Source: Marmoricola sp.
Lineage (GTDB): Bacteria; Actinomycetota; Actinomycetes; Propionibacteriales; Nocardioidaceae
Length of the DNA: 58,674 bases
Assembly: GCA_025964795.1 (NCBI GenBank)
Contig: JAOPYC010000084.1
Location: 1 to 58,674 of the forward strand
Direction of reading: 5' to 3'
Of the stretch, positions 1 to 7,017 are shown piece after piece. The position numbers and the translations under genes are program-made. The notes beneath the pieces are model-generated. The model made no database searches, was not told the DNA's origin, and saw only the letters and a program-made list of their open reading frames with translations. How positions within the stretch are numbered: position 1 is the first letter of the stretch; every line of letters begins with the position of its first letter.

Positions 1-11
1 AGGAGGCCGTC

Positions 12-170
12 ATGGCGGAAACCTGGAGCGGCGAGTTCTACTGCGTGAAGTGCAAGGAGAAGCGCGAGGCCAGCGGCGAGGTCAGGGTCAACGACAAGGG
101 CACCCGGATGGCCAAGGCCGTCTGCCCGGTCTGCGGCACCAACCTGAACCGCATCCTCGGCAAGGCCTGA
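12..170 (+). CDS. Small zinc-ribbon protein (DUF5679-like)
   Basis: A 52-residue protein with two CxxC pairs, C11-x2-C14 and C38-x2-C41, which form the usual four-cysteine zinc site of a small zinc ribbon. It resembles the actinobacterial DUF5679 family; no biochemical role is known to me. A strong AGGAGG lies at bases 1-6, five bases before the ATG, which fixes the start. It is followed by a strong terminator at 203-236, so it is the last or only gene of its transcript. Its upstream neighbour is outside the window. Confidence 0.85.
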   Translation: MAETWSGEFYCVKCKEKREASGEVRVNDKGTRMAKAVCPVCGTNLNRILGKA

Positions 171-202
171 TCCAGCACCACCAGGCTCACCAGCCGACGT
201 AC

Positions 203-236
203 ACGGCGGGATCCCTCTTCGGAGGGGTCCCGCCGT
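203..236 (+). terminator. Intrinsic terminator after the DUF5679-like gene
   Basis: A 15-bp stem (203-217 with 222-236) closed by a TTCG tetraloop. Pairing is complete apart from one G-T wobble. The tail is only moderately T-rich (cgtcgtcgtt), as is common in high-GC actinobacteria. Confidence 0.8.
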
Positions 237-302
237 CGTCGTTCCGGCGCCCTTGTGGATGGCCGTTTCCGTCCCGGATCGTGCCGACCTAGCGTCCGGG
301 GG

Positions 303-1121
303 ATGACTGCCCCACATCTGGGCCCACATCTGGGCCCGCACCTGGGCCCCCATCTGGGCCCGCACCTGGCTCCCGGCCTGCGCGTGGTCCGTCGTGGGCT
401 CGACCAGGTCCAGGTCGGGCTGTACGACGGGCGCCGGGTGCTGCTCCCCCGCACCGAGAGCGTCGAGGCCGCGATCACGATGCTGCTCGAGCACCGCGCG
501 CCCACCGAGGACGACCCGGCCTCGGCGACGGTGGTCGGCCACCTCGACCGGCACGGGCTGGTGGTGTGGGAGGCCATGAAGCCGCCCCGGCGGACGGTGG
601 CCGTGCTCGGCGGTCTGGGGACCGCCGTCCCTGACCTCGCGGACCTGCTCGGCCCGTCAGGTGTCCAGGTCACCTCGTCCGTCGAGACGGCCGACGTGGT
701 CGTCGTGCTCAGCGAGGGCGAGCTGGACCGGAGCCGGCTCGACCCGCTCGTGCGCGGCCGGACCACCCATCTCGTCGTACGCCTGGTCGACGGGGGCGCG
801 GTCCTCGGGCCGTTCGTGGTGCCGGGCACCACGCCCTGCCTGCGCTGTCTCGACGCCCACCTGAGCGTGCGCGACCCCGACCACGTCGTGGTGACCGCGC
901 GCTACGTCCGGGCCACCGCCCGCCCGAGGGCCGACGGCGTGCCCGACCTGGACCCGGCGCTGGCCTCGCTCGCCGTGTCTTGGGCGGCCCGGGACGTGGT
1001 CGCCCACCTCCGCGGCCGCGAGCCCTCCACGTGGGCGCGGACCGTCGTGCTCAGTCCCACTCCAACGCACCGCCGCGAGGAGGACTGGACCTTGCACCCG
1101 CGCTGCGGATGTTGTTGGTGA
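303..1121 (+). CDS. ThiF/cyclodehydratase-like protein (TOMM partner type), degenerate
   Basis: A 272-residue protein that resembles the actinobacterial proteins annotated as TOMM (thiazole/oxazole-modified microcin) leader-binding or cyclodehydratase partners, which are E1/ThiF-like. Visible features are a Rossmann-like start (VAVLGGLG) near residue 100, a CLRC pair near residue 180, and an HPRCGCCW tail with three cysteines, giving a plausible zinc site. No precursor peptide or YcaO partner is nearby, so a housekeeping role beside the ABC1 kinase is as likely as peptide modification. The ATG at 303 was chosen over an in-frame GTG at 255. The N-terminus is a (Pro-His-Leu-Gly) repeat, described separately. 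Fold call moderate; function unknown. Confidence 0.65.
   Translation: MTAPHLGPHLGPHLGPHLGPHLAPGLRVVRRGLDQVQVGLYDGRRVLLPRTESVEAAITMLLEHRAPTEDDPASATVVGHLDRHGLVVWEAMKPPRRTVAVLGGLGTAVPDLADLLGPSGVQVTSSVETADVVVVLSEGELDRSRLDPLVRGRTTHLVVRLVDGGAVLGPFVVPGTTPCLRCLDAHLSVRDPDHVVVTARYVRATARPRADGVPDLDPALASLAVSWAARDVVAHLRGREPSTWARTVVLSPTPTHRREEDWTLHPRCGCCW
312..368 (+). repeat. Tandem 12-nt repeat encoding Pro-His-Leu-Gly
   Basis: Nearly five in-frame units of a 12-nt repeat (variants of CCGCACCTGGGC) encode (PHLG)4-PHL at the N-terminus of the ThiF-like protein. Each junction carries the palindrome GGGCCC. Copy number probably varies by slippage, and the segment adds a histidine-rich tail before the folded domain. 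Confidence 0.9.
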
Positions 1122-1182
1122 GGTCTCAACCAACCGTCGGGCACCATGGGTACATGACCGGCATCTCGACGCGGGGCCCCGC

Positions 1183-2514
1183 GTGAGCGATCTCCCCCGC
1201 AAGACCGTCGCGCGCACCGCGAGGCTCGCGGCGCTGCCGCTGGGGTACGCCGGGCGCACCGCCTGGGGCCTGGGCAAGCGGATCGGCGGTGCCTCGGCCG
1301 AGTCGGTGCTCAGCGATGTCCAGCAACGCACCGCCGAGCAGCTGTTCCGCACGCTGGGCGAGCTCAAGGGCGGGGCGATGAAGTTCGGGCAGGCGATGTC
1401 GATCTTCGAGGCGGCGCTGCCCGACGAGCTGGCCGCGCCCTACCGCGAGCAACTCACCAAGCTGCAGGACTCCGCTCCCCCGATGCCCACCATCACCGTG
1501 CGCCAGATTCTCGCCCGTGAGCTCGGTGCGGACTGGAAGGACAGACTCGTCGAGCTGGACCCGGTCCCGGCCGCCGCGGCCTCCATCGGCCAGGTGCACA
1601 AGGGACGATGGCACGACGGCCGCCAGGTCGCAGTCAAGGTGCAGTACCCCGGTGCCGCCGAGGCCCTGACCGCCGACCTGCGCCAGCTCGCCCGCGTGGC
1701 CCGGGGCCTCGGCCCGCTGGTGCCGGGCATGGACATCAAGCCGCTGATCGCCGAGCTGCAGGTGCGCACCGTCGAGGAGCTCGACTACCAGCTCGAGGCG
1801 GAGGCCCAGCGGGTATTCGCCGCGGAGTACCGCGACGATCCCGACGTCTTCATCCCCGACGTCGTCGCGGCAGCGGGCACGGTGCTGGTCACCGAGTGGA
1901 TGGAGAGCTCGGACTCGCTGGCGCACGTCATCCGCGAGGGGACGCAGGAGGAGCGCGACCACTACGGCTACCGCTTCCTGCGGTTCATGTTCGGCGCGCC
2001 CAGCCGCACCGGGATGCTGCACGCCGACCCGCACCCGGGGAACTTCCGGCTGCTGCCCAACGCCGACGGCTCGCCCGGCCGGCTCGGCGTCCTCGACTTC
2101 GGGGCCGTGGCCCGGCTGCCGGACCGCGAGCTGCCCCGCTCGCTGGGCGCGCTGATCCGGATCGCGACCATGGAGGACTACGAGCAGCTGGTGACCGCCC
2201 TGCGCGACGAGGGGTTCATCCGGGAGCGGATCAAGATCGACGCCGACCAGCTGCGCTCCTACCTCGGCCCGTTCATCGAGCCGGCCAGCGTCGAGGAGTT
2301 CCAGTTCTCACGGGAATGGATGCAGGAGCAGTTCAAGCGGATCAACGACCCCCGCAGCGACGCCTACGCCGCGATGCTGCGGCTGAACCTGCCTCCGGCG
2401 TACCTGCTGATCCACCGGACCTTCTCGGGCGGGATCGGCGTGCTCAGCCAGCTCGAGGCGCGGGTGCCGTTCCGCGCGGTGCTCGAGGAGTCGTTCCCCG
2501 GCTTCGTCGGCTGA
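1183..2514 (+). CDS. ABC1/AarF/UbiB-family atypical kinase
   Basis: A 443-residue member of the ABC1 (AarF/UbiB/ADCK) protein-kinase-like family. Family motifs appear in order: the KxGQ motif (KFGQ, residues 67-70), the alanine-rich loop (AAASIGQVH, about 130-138), the lysine-containing strand VAVKVQYPG (about 149-157), the catalytic-loop segment HADPHPGN (about 280-287) and the metal-binding DFG (about 304). Family members act as ATPases supporting lipid or quinone biosynthesis at membranes. The gene is the positional counterpart of Rv3197, next to whiB7, as in mycobacteria. The start is a GTG at 1183; an ATG at 1154 is out of frame and stops at once. Confidence 0.9.
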   Translation: MSDLPRKTVARTARLAALPLGYAGRTAWGLGKRIGGASAESVLSDVQQRTAEQLFRTLGELKGGAMKFGQAMSIFEAALPDELAAPYREQLTKLQDSAPPMPTITVRQILARELGADWKDRLVELDPVPAAAASIGQVHKGRWHDGRQVAVKVQYPGAAEALTADLRQLARVARGLGPLVPGMDIKPLIAELQVRTVEELDYQLEAEAQRVFAAEYRDDPDVFIPDVVAAAGTVLVTEWMESSDSLAHVIREGTQEERDHYGYRFLRFMFGAPSRTGMLHADPHPGNFRLLPNADGSPGRLGVLDFGAVARLPDRELPRSLGALIRIATMEDYEQLVTALRDEGFIRERIKIDADQLRSYLGPFIEPASVEEFQFSREWMQEQFKRINDPRSDAYAAMLRLNLPPAYLLIHRTFSGGIGVLSQLEARVPFRAVLEESFPGFVG

Positions 2515-2541
2515 GCCCCGGGAGCGAACTCCCGGGGCTCA
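2512..2541 (+). terminator. Intrinsic terminator overlapping the ABC1 stop codon
   Basis: A perfect 13-bp stem (2512-2524 with 2529-2541) with a CGAA loop begins at the ABC1 TGA. There is no T-run on the plus side. It lies between convergent genes and may act in both directions. Confidence 0.75.
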
Positions 2542-2564
2542 GGGCTGGTGGCGGTCGAGGGTGG

Positions 2565-2771
2565 TCAGATCGCGCGGGCGACTGCAAGGCGCGCCCGGCT
2601 GGCGGCGCGCTCGGCCTTGCGGGAGACCCGCTCGGCCTTGTGCGCCAACCGCTCGGACCTGCGCTGCCACCGACGTGCGGCGGCGGCCTGCCCGGCGCGA
2701 CGACTCTCCTCGGCCTCGACCATGAACGCGTCCTGCTGGGCGCGAGCGAGGTCGAATGAGGTGTAGCTCAT
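2565..2771 (-). CDS. Small basic helical protein downstream of whiB7
   Basis: A 68-residue protein rich in Ala, Arg and Glu with no proline, predicted to be one long helix or coiled coil, for example SRRAGQAAAARRWQRRSERL. The ATG at 2771 has a GGAG about six bases upstream. It lies 3' of whiB7 on the same strand with a 69-bp gap. I do not recognise a family; being downstream of whiB7 it may be co-transcribed, but nothing more can be said. Confidence 0.7.
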   Translation of the reverse strand: MSYTSFDLARAQQDAFMVEAEESRRAGQAAAARRWQRRSERLAHKAERVSRKAERAASRARLAVARAI

Positions 2772-2782
2772 CGTCGTACTCC

Positions 2783-2812
2783 GTTCTTGGGGTGTGGGTT
2801 CTTGGGGTGTGG
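2783..2812 (-). repeat. Exact 15-nt tandem duplication before the small helical gene
   Basis: Two adjacent identical 15-nt units (2783-2797 and 2798-2812; minus strand CCACACCCCAAGAAC) lie in the gap between whiB7 and the 68-residue gene, just upstream of its ribosome-binding site. Confidence 0.9.
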
Positions 2813-2840
2813 GTGATGGTCACGGGCGTCGTCTCCCCCC

Positions 2841-3167
2841 TCAGGCAGCCGTCACGGCGGCGCGAGGGGAAGGGACGGGTACGGCGAGGGCCGCGGCCTG
2901 GCCCGGATCTTTTCTGGGCCTGCCCCGCGGACGCTTGCGGGGGATCACCGCTCCGGAGAGGAACAGCTCACCACCCCACACGCCCCACGGCTCGCGCCGC
3001 TCGAGAGCCCCGGCCAGGCACTCGACCCGGACCGGACAGCCCTGGCACAGGGCCTTCGCGAGCTCGACGTCGCTGGGCGACTCCGCGAAGTACAGCTCCG
3101 GGTTCTCGCTCCGACACGGCAGCTCCGACTCGTCGATGCCCTCCTGGTGGACAGCGCTGGTGCGCAT
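2841..3167 (-). CDS. whiB7: WhiB7/WblC-type iron-sulfur transcription factor
   Basis: A 108-residue WhiB-family regulator. The four cysteines that hold the [4Fe-4S] cluster are C18, C41, C44 and C50 (CQGCPVRVEC). The family turn GVWGG is at 62-66, followed by an AT-hook RGRPRK at 81-86; the AT-hook is what marks the WhiB7 subclass. WhiB7 binds the primary sigma factor and AT-rich DNA and activates intrinsic antibiotic-resistance genes. Synteny with the Mtb whiB7-uvrD2 region agrees. The ATG at 3167 has an excellent GAGGAGGTGA upstream; a longer in-frame reading would start inside the leader and is rejected. The leader upstream carries a small ORF and a terminator. Confidence 0.92.
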   Translation of the reverse strand: MRTSAVHQEGIDESELPCRSENPELYFAESPSDVELAKALCQGCPVRVECLAGALERREPWGVWGGELFLSGAVIPRKRPRGRPRKDPGQAAALAVPVPSPRAAVTAA

Positions 3168-3233
3168 CCGGGTCACCTCCTCGTGATGTGTTCTGCTTCG
3201 AAAGTTGTCGACTGGGTTCTGGGGAAACACAAA

Positions 3234-3263
3234 GGCCGCGGATCCCGGTGGGGTTCCGCGGCC
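3234..3263 (-). terminator. Attenuator-type terminator in the whiB7 leader
   Basis: On the minus strand a 13-bp stem with one mismatch (GGCCGCGGA paired with TCCGCGGCC, plus three more pairs) and a four-base loop is followed by TTTGTGTTT. It lies between the leader ORF stop (3294) and the whiB7 ribosome-binding site, where ribosome-controlled attenuation would need it. Confidence 0.8.
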
Positions 3264-3293
3264 TGGAGGCAGCTGACGTGTGAGCGTGTGGGC

Positions 3294-3494
3294 TCAGGTG
3301 ATCAGTGGACTCCAGGAGCGGTAACCCGTGGCCATGGGGGCGTTGCCGGCGATCCAGGACGGAACCTGGGTGTGGGCATCGGCCGTGCGGCAGAAACCGG
3401 TCTGCGGGCAGACTCCGGCCACGGAACCACCGAGGGTGGGCGCGACGAAGGCCGACCGCAGAGCAGTCGGGGTGTTCTCGATGTCGAGCTTCAT
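3294..3494 (-). CDS. Leader ORF upstream of whiB7 (66 residues)
   Basis: A 66-codon ORF with a strong GAAGGAGGTG ribosome-binding site five bases before its ATG, inside the 5' leader of whiB7. It carries a VCPQTGFC segment with two cysteines and no recognised domain. whiB7/wblC genes in other actinobacteria are known to have an upstream ORF whose stalled translation lets transcription pass a terminator; the order here (promoter, ORF, terminator, whiB7) fits. It is longer than the short leader peptides I recall, so it might also make a functional small protein. Confidence 0.7.
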   Translation of the reverse strand: MKLDIENTPTALRSAFVAPTLGGSVAGVCPQTGFCRTADAHTQVPSWIAGNAPMATGYRSWSPLIT

Positions 3495-3547
3495 GTCGCA
3501 CCTCCTTCGCGTGTGGGCCGGGCCGGTTGGCCCGCGGAACTCGTGTG

Positions 3548-3593
3548 ACGCTACGCCGCCCCGGATCGGGCGCGCAAATGATTTATTGGAGAT
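3548..3593 (-). promoter_or_regulatory. whiB7 promoter with AT-rich element
   Basis: On the minus strand: an ATCTCCAATAA block (3583-3593), then TTGCGC as -35 (3572-3577), an 18-nt spacer, and TAGCGT (TANNNT) as -10 (3548-3553). AT-rich DNA directly upstream of the -35 is the known WhiB7 recognition feature, so autoregulation is likely. The 21-bp block 3573-3593 recurs upstream of the gene at 9716-10012. Confidence 0.6.
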
Positions 3594-3654
3594 TTCTTGA
3601 AAAGACCAGATCGCACCTGTACATGACCGGAGCTCGCCGGTCTCGCGCGTCCCC

Positions 3655-5724
3655 TCAGGCGAGGATCTCGAGCAGCTCGTCGGCGTACTTGTCGAGCTTG
3701 CTCTTGCCGATGCCGTTGATCGACTGCAGCCCCCGACGGTCGGTCGGCTTCACCTCCGCGAGCGCCTCGAGCGTGGCGTCGGAGAACACCACGAACGCGG
3801 GGATGCTCTGGGCGGCGGCCTGCTCGGTGCGCCAGGACTTCAACAGCTCGAACAGCTCCTCGTCGTAGGGCACCGGGCAGTCCTCGCAGTAGCCGCGGTT
3901 GCGCTCGCGCGAGCTCGCGAGCGGACGCTGGCACTGCTTGCACGCCGCCGCCTTCTTGCCGCGGTGGCGCGAGCCCGGCACCGGGCCGGTGCCCTCGGCC
4001 CGGTCGGTCGCGGACGCGGGCCGCAGCCCGGCGAGGAACCGGGACGGCCGGCGCCGGGCCTGCCCGCCGGGGTTGCGGGCGAGCGACCAGGACACCCACA
4101 GGTGCAACCGCGCCCGGGTCACGCCGACGTAGAGCAGCCGGCGCTCCTCCTCGACCGCGGCCGGGGTGTCGGCGTAGGTGATCGGCATGGACCCCTCCTG
4201 CATCCCGCAGAGGAACACCGCGTCCCACTCCAGGCCCTTGGCGGCGTGCAGGGTCGCCAGGGTCACGCCCTCGGCGACGGGGGCGTGCTGCTCGTGGGCC
4301 CGGCGGTCGAGCTCGGCGACGAAGCCGGCCAGCGTCGGCACCCGCTCGGCCGCCGTCTCGGTGGTCGCGTGCACGCCGGCCTGGGAGACCAGCGCCTGCA
4401 GCGACTCCCAGCGGTCGCGGGCCTGGCCTCGCACCGTGGGGGCCTCGGTCGACCAGCCCATCCCGGTGAGCACGGCGCGCACCTGGTCGACCAGCTCGTC
4501 GGTCTCCTCGCCGCCCGCCCGGAGCTGGCCGCGCATCAGCGCCAGCGCCTGGCGCACCTCCTGGCGCTCGAAGAACCGGGCCGCGCCACGGACCACGTAG
4601 GCCAGGCCGCGGGCGGTGAGCGCCTCCTCGAAGGTCTCCGACTGGGCGTTGATCCGGATCAGCACCGCCATCTCGCTGAGCGGCACCCCCAGCCCCCGCA
4701 GCCGGCTGACCTCCTCCGCCACGGCCTCCGCCTCGGCCACCTCGTCGGTGGCCTCGCGCCAGGTGAGCTCGGGGCCCGGGTCGCGTTGGGACCGGAGCTG
4801 CACGCTGCTGGTGCCCGACCCCTTGAGCAGGGCGTTGGCGGCCTCGACGACCTGGGGGGTCGAGCGGTAGTTGCGCACCAGCTCGACGTTGGTGGTGCCG
4901 GCGAACTTGGCCGGGAACTCGGTGAGGTAGCTCGCCCGGGCCCCGGCGAAGGAGTAGATCGTCTGGGCCGGGTCGCCTACCACGCAGAGCTCGGCGCGGC
5001 CGCCGAGCCAGAGGTCGAGCAGCGCGGACTGGATCGGGCTGACGTCTTGGAACTCGTCGACCGTGAACCACCTGTACTGCCGGCGTACCTCGGCGGCGAC
5101 GCGCTCGTCCTCGCTCAGCAGCGCGGCGCCGATGAGGAGGACGTCCTCCATGTCCATCCGGCCCTGGTCGCGCTTGAGCTCCTCGTAGCTGCCGAAGACG
5201 TGCGCCACCGTCGCCGGGTCGACGCCGCTGACCTCACGGCCGCGGCCGGGGGCGATCCTCTCGTAGTCGTCGGGGCGCACGTTGCTGACCTTGGACCACT
5301 CGATCTCGCTGGCCAGGTCGCGCAGCGTCGCCTGGCTGACGTCGACCCGGTTGAGCCGCGCCGCGCCCGCCACGATCGGGATCTTGGAGGCGGTCAGCTC
5401 CGGGGGCTGGCCGCCGTAGACCTTGGGCCAGAAGTAGCGCACCTGGCGCAGGGCGGCGGAGTGGAACGTGCGCGCCTGGACGGCCCCGGCCCCCATCGCC
5501 CGCAGTCGGGTGCGCATCTCGCCGGCCGCACGCGTCGTGAAGGTGACCGCGAGCACCTCGGTCGGGTTGTAGACGCCCGTGGCGACGCCGTAGGCGATCC
5601 GGTGGGTGATCGCCCGGGTCTTGCCGGTGCCGGCCCCGGCCAGCACGCGGACGGGCCCGCGCAGCGCCACGGCGACCTCGCGCTGCTCCGGATCGAGCGC
5701 GCTCAGCAGCTCATCGGCATCCAT
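3655..5724 (-). CDS. uvrD2: ATP-dependent DNA helicase UvrD2
   Basis: A 689-residue SF1A helicase. Walker A is LAGAGTGKT (about 28-36) and the motif II box is DEFQD. A four-cysteine module (CKQC...CEDC) lies near residues 590-610, followed by a C-terminal HRDC domain ending in LQSINGIGKSKLDKYADELL. UvrD2 is the mycobacterial-type 3'-5' helicase in which the tetracysteine module matters for activity and the HRDC domain is dispensable in vitro. The ATG at 5724 was chosen because it begins just before the helicase fold; an in-frame extension to 5787 has no support. It is divergent from mycoredoxin with 66 bp between start codons. Confidence 0.92.
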   Translation of the reverse strand: MDADELLSALDPEQREVAVALRGPVRVLAGAGTGKTRAITHRIAYGVATGVYNPTEVLAVTFTTRAAGEMRTRLRAMGAGAVQARTFHSAALRQVRYFWPKVYGGQPPELTASKIPIVAGAARLNRVDVSQATLRDLASEIEWSKVSNVRPDDYERIAPGRGREVSGVDPATVAHVFGSYEELKRDQGRMDMEDVLLIGAALLSEDERVAAEVRRQYRWFTVDEFQDVSPIQSALLDLWLGGRAELCVVGDPAQTIYSFAGARASYLTEFPAKFAGTTNVELVRNYRSTPQVVEAANALLKGSGTSSVQLRSQRDPGPELTWREATDEVAEAEAVAEEVSRLRGLGVPLSEMAVLIRINAQSETFEEALTARGLAYVVRGAARFFERQEVRQALALMRGQLRAGGEETDELVDQVRAVLTGMGWSTEAPTVRGQARDRWESLQALVSQAGVHATTETAAERVPTLAGFVAELDRRAHEQHAPVAEGVTLATLHAAKGLEWDAVFLCGMQEGSMPITYADTPAAVEEERRLLYVGVTRARLHLWVSWSLARNPGGQARRRPSRFLAGLRPASATDRAEGTGPVPGSRHRGKKAAACKQCQRPLASSRERNRGYCEDCPVPYDEELFELLKSWRTEQAAAQSIPAFVVFSDATLEALAEVKPTDRRGLQSINGIGKSKLDKYADELLEILA

Positions 5725-5790
5725 CGGAAATGTTCTCCGCCTTCGTGGTGTTGGACCGGGGTCGAGCCTAGACGCGAGAGAGGACACTCA

Positions 5791-6063
5791 GTGACCCAGG
5801 AGTCCACCACTGTGGAGACGAAGGCCAGCTTCACGATGTACACCACCCCGTGGTGCGGCTACTGCCACCGGCTGAAGAGCCAGCTGGACCGCGAGGGCAT
5901 CGCCTACGACGTGGTCGACATCGAGCAGGACCCGGCCGCCGTCGAGATCGTGATGTCGGCGAACAACGGCAACCAGACGGTCCCGACGCTGGTCTTCAGC
6001 GACGGCACCGCCCACACCAACCCGTCCCTGGCCCAGGTGAAGAGCAAGCTCGCCAGCCTCTGA
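5791..6063 (+). CDS. mrx1: Mycoredoxin (glutaredoxin-like, mycothiol-dependent)
   Basis: A 90-residue thioredoxin-fold protein with the CGYC active site at residues 22-25 and the conserved TVPTLVF cis-proline segment. It matches mycoredoxin-1, which reduces mycothiol-protein mixed disulfides in the cytosol. Its place between uvrD2 and nudC is the mycobacterial arrangement. The GTG start at 5791 leaves a 14-residue N-terminal extension before the first strand; an internal ATG (MYTTPWCGYC) would give a shorter protein. Confidence 0.92.
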   Translation: MTQESTTVETKASFTMYTTPWCGYCHRLKSQLDREGIAYDVVDIEQDPAAVEIVMSANNGNQTVPTLVFSDGTAHTNPSLAQVKSKLASL

Positions 6064-6078
6064 GCAAGCCCCCGCTCC

Positions 6079-7017
6079 TCACCACTGGCCGGGCAGCGAC
6101 CCGCCGTACCAGCTCTCGATCAGGGAGCGGGAGATCGAGACGCCGCCGGGGAGCACCAGCCGACCCGACTCGGCCTCGGTGCGCATCTCCTCGCGGGTGA
6201 ACCACTGCGCCTCCTCGATCTCCGAGCCGTCGACGTCGATCTCGGTCATCGTGGCCCGGGCCACGAATCCCACCATCAGGCTCGCGGGCAGCGGCCACGG
6301 CTGGCTGCCGAAGTAGGTCACCTCGCCGACCACGACGCCGGTCTCCTCCCGCACCTCACGGCGTACGGCGTCCTCCATCGTCTCGCCCGGCTCTACGAAC
6401 CCGGCGAGCGTCGAGAACCGGCCCCTCGGCCACAGCGGGCTGCGGCCCATCAGCGCGCGCTCCTCCGCGCTGCCCGGCTCCCCGTCGGTGACCACCATGA
6501 TCACCGCCGGGTCCGAGCGCGGGAACTGGTCCTTGCCGCAGCTCGTGCAGTGCAGCACGTGCCCGGCCTGTCGCGGTTCGAGGTCGCCGCCGCAGCGCGG
6601 GCAGTGCCGGGTGGACCAGTGCCACTCGGCCATCCCGATGGCGTGCAGCACCATCGGGGCGTCGACCAGGTCGGCGTCCGCGAGCGACTGCACGATGGAC
6701 CGCAGCACCACCCACTCGTCCTTGTCGCCCGGCGCCTCGGCCGGCTCGACGATGACGGCGAAGTGCTGTACGCCGTCGCGCTCGCCGAGCAGCAGTCGCA
6801 GGCCCTCGGGCGCCTCCTCCGGGGAGACCCAGGTGATCCGGCCCTCGACGGGACGCACCCGCGCACCCGCGATGACGAGCACCCGCGTGGTCGGGTCGGC
6901 CCAGCGCTCGTCGAGCCAGGCGTCGTCGGTGCGGTGGGCCCCGTGGCGGTCGGGGGCGTGCTGGGACAGGGCGACGTGCGGCAGCACGCGTCCGGTCCCC
7001 GGGAGAGCGGCGGTCAT
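6079..7017 (-). CDS. nudC: NAD(+) diphosphatase / NAD-decapping Nudix hydrolase
   Basis: A 312-residue protein with the NudC arrangement: an N-terminal domain, a zinc ribbon (CPRCGG...CTSCG, about 165-185) and the Nudix box GX5EX7REUXEEXGU, seen as GFVEPGETMEDAVRREVREE (about 225-245) followed by TG. The downstream SQPWPLPAS motif is the family signature for NAD(H) specificity. It hydrolyses NADH to NMNH and AMP and can remove NAD caps from RNA. Its ATG overlaps the stop of the M3 peptidase by four bases (ATGA), so the two are translationally coupled. Confidence 0.93.
   Translation of the reverse strand: MTAALPGTGRVLPHVALSQHAPDRHGAHRTDDAWLDERWADPTTRVLVIAGARVRPVEGRITWVSPEEAPEGLRLLLGERDGVQHFAVIVEPAEAPGDKDEWVVLRSIVQSLADADLVDAPMVLHAIGMAEWHWSTRHCPRCGGDLEPRQAGHVLHCTSCGKDQFPRSDPAVIMVVTDGEPGSAEERALMGRSPLWPRGRFSTLAGFVEPGETMEDAVRREVREETGVVVGEVTYFGSQPWPLPASLMVGFVARATMTEIDVDGSEIEEAQWFTREEMRTEAESGRLVLPGGVSISRSLIESWYGGSLPGQW

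Noticed and set aside
3964..6063. A 699-codon plus-strand ORF antisense to uvrD2
   Set aside because: It is the GC-rich shadow of uvrD2 and has no domain; only its end (mycoredoxin) is real, in the frame beginning at 5791.
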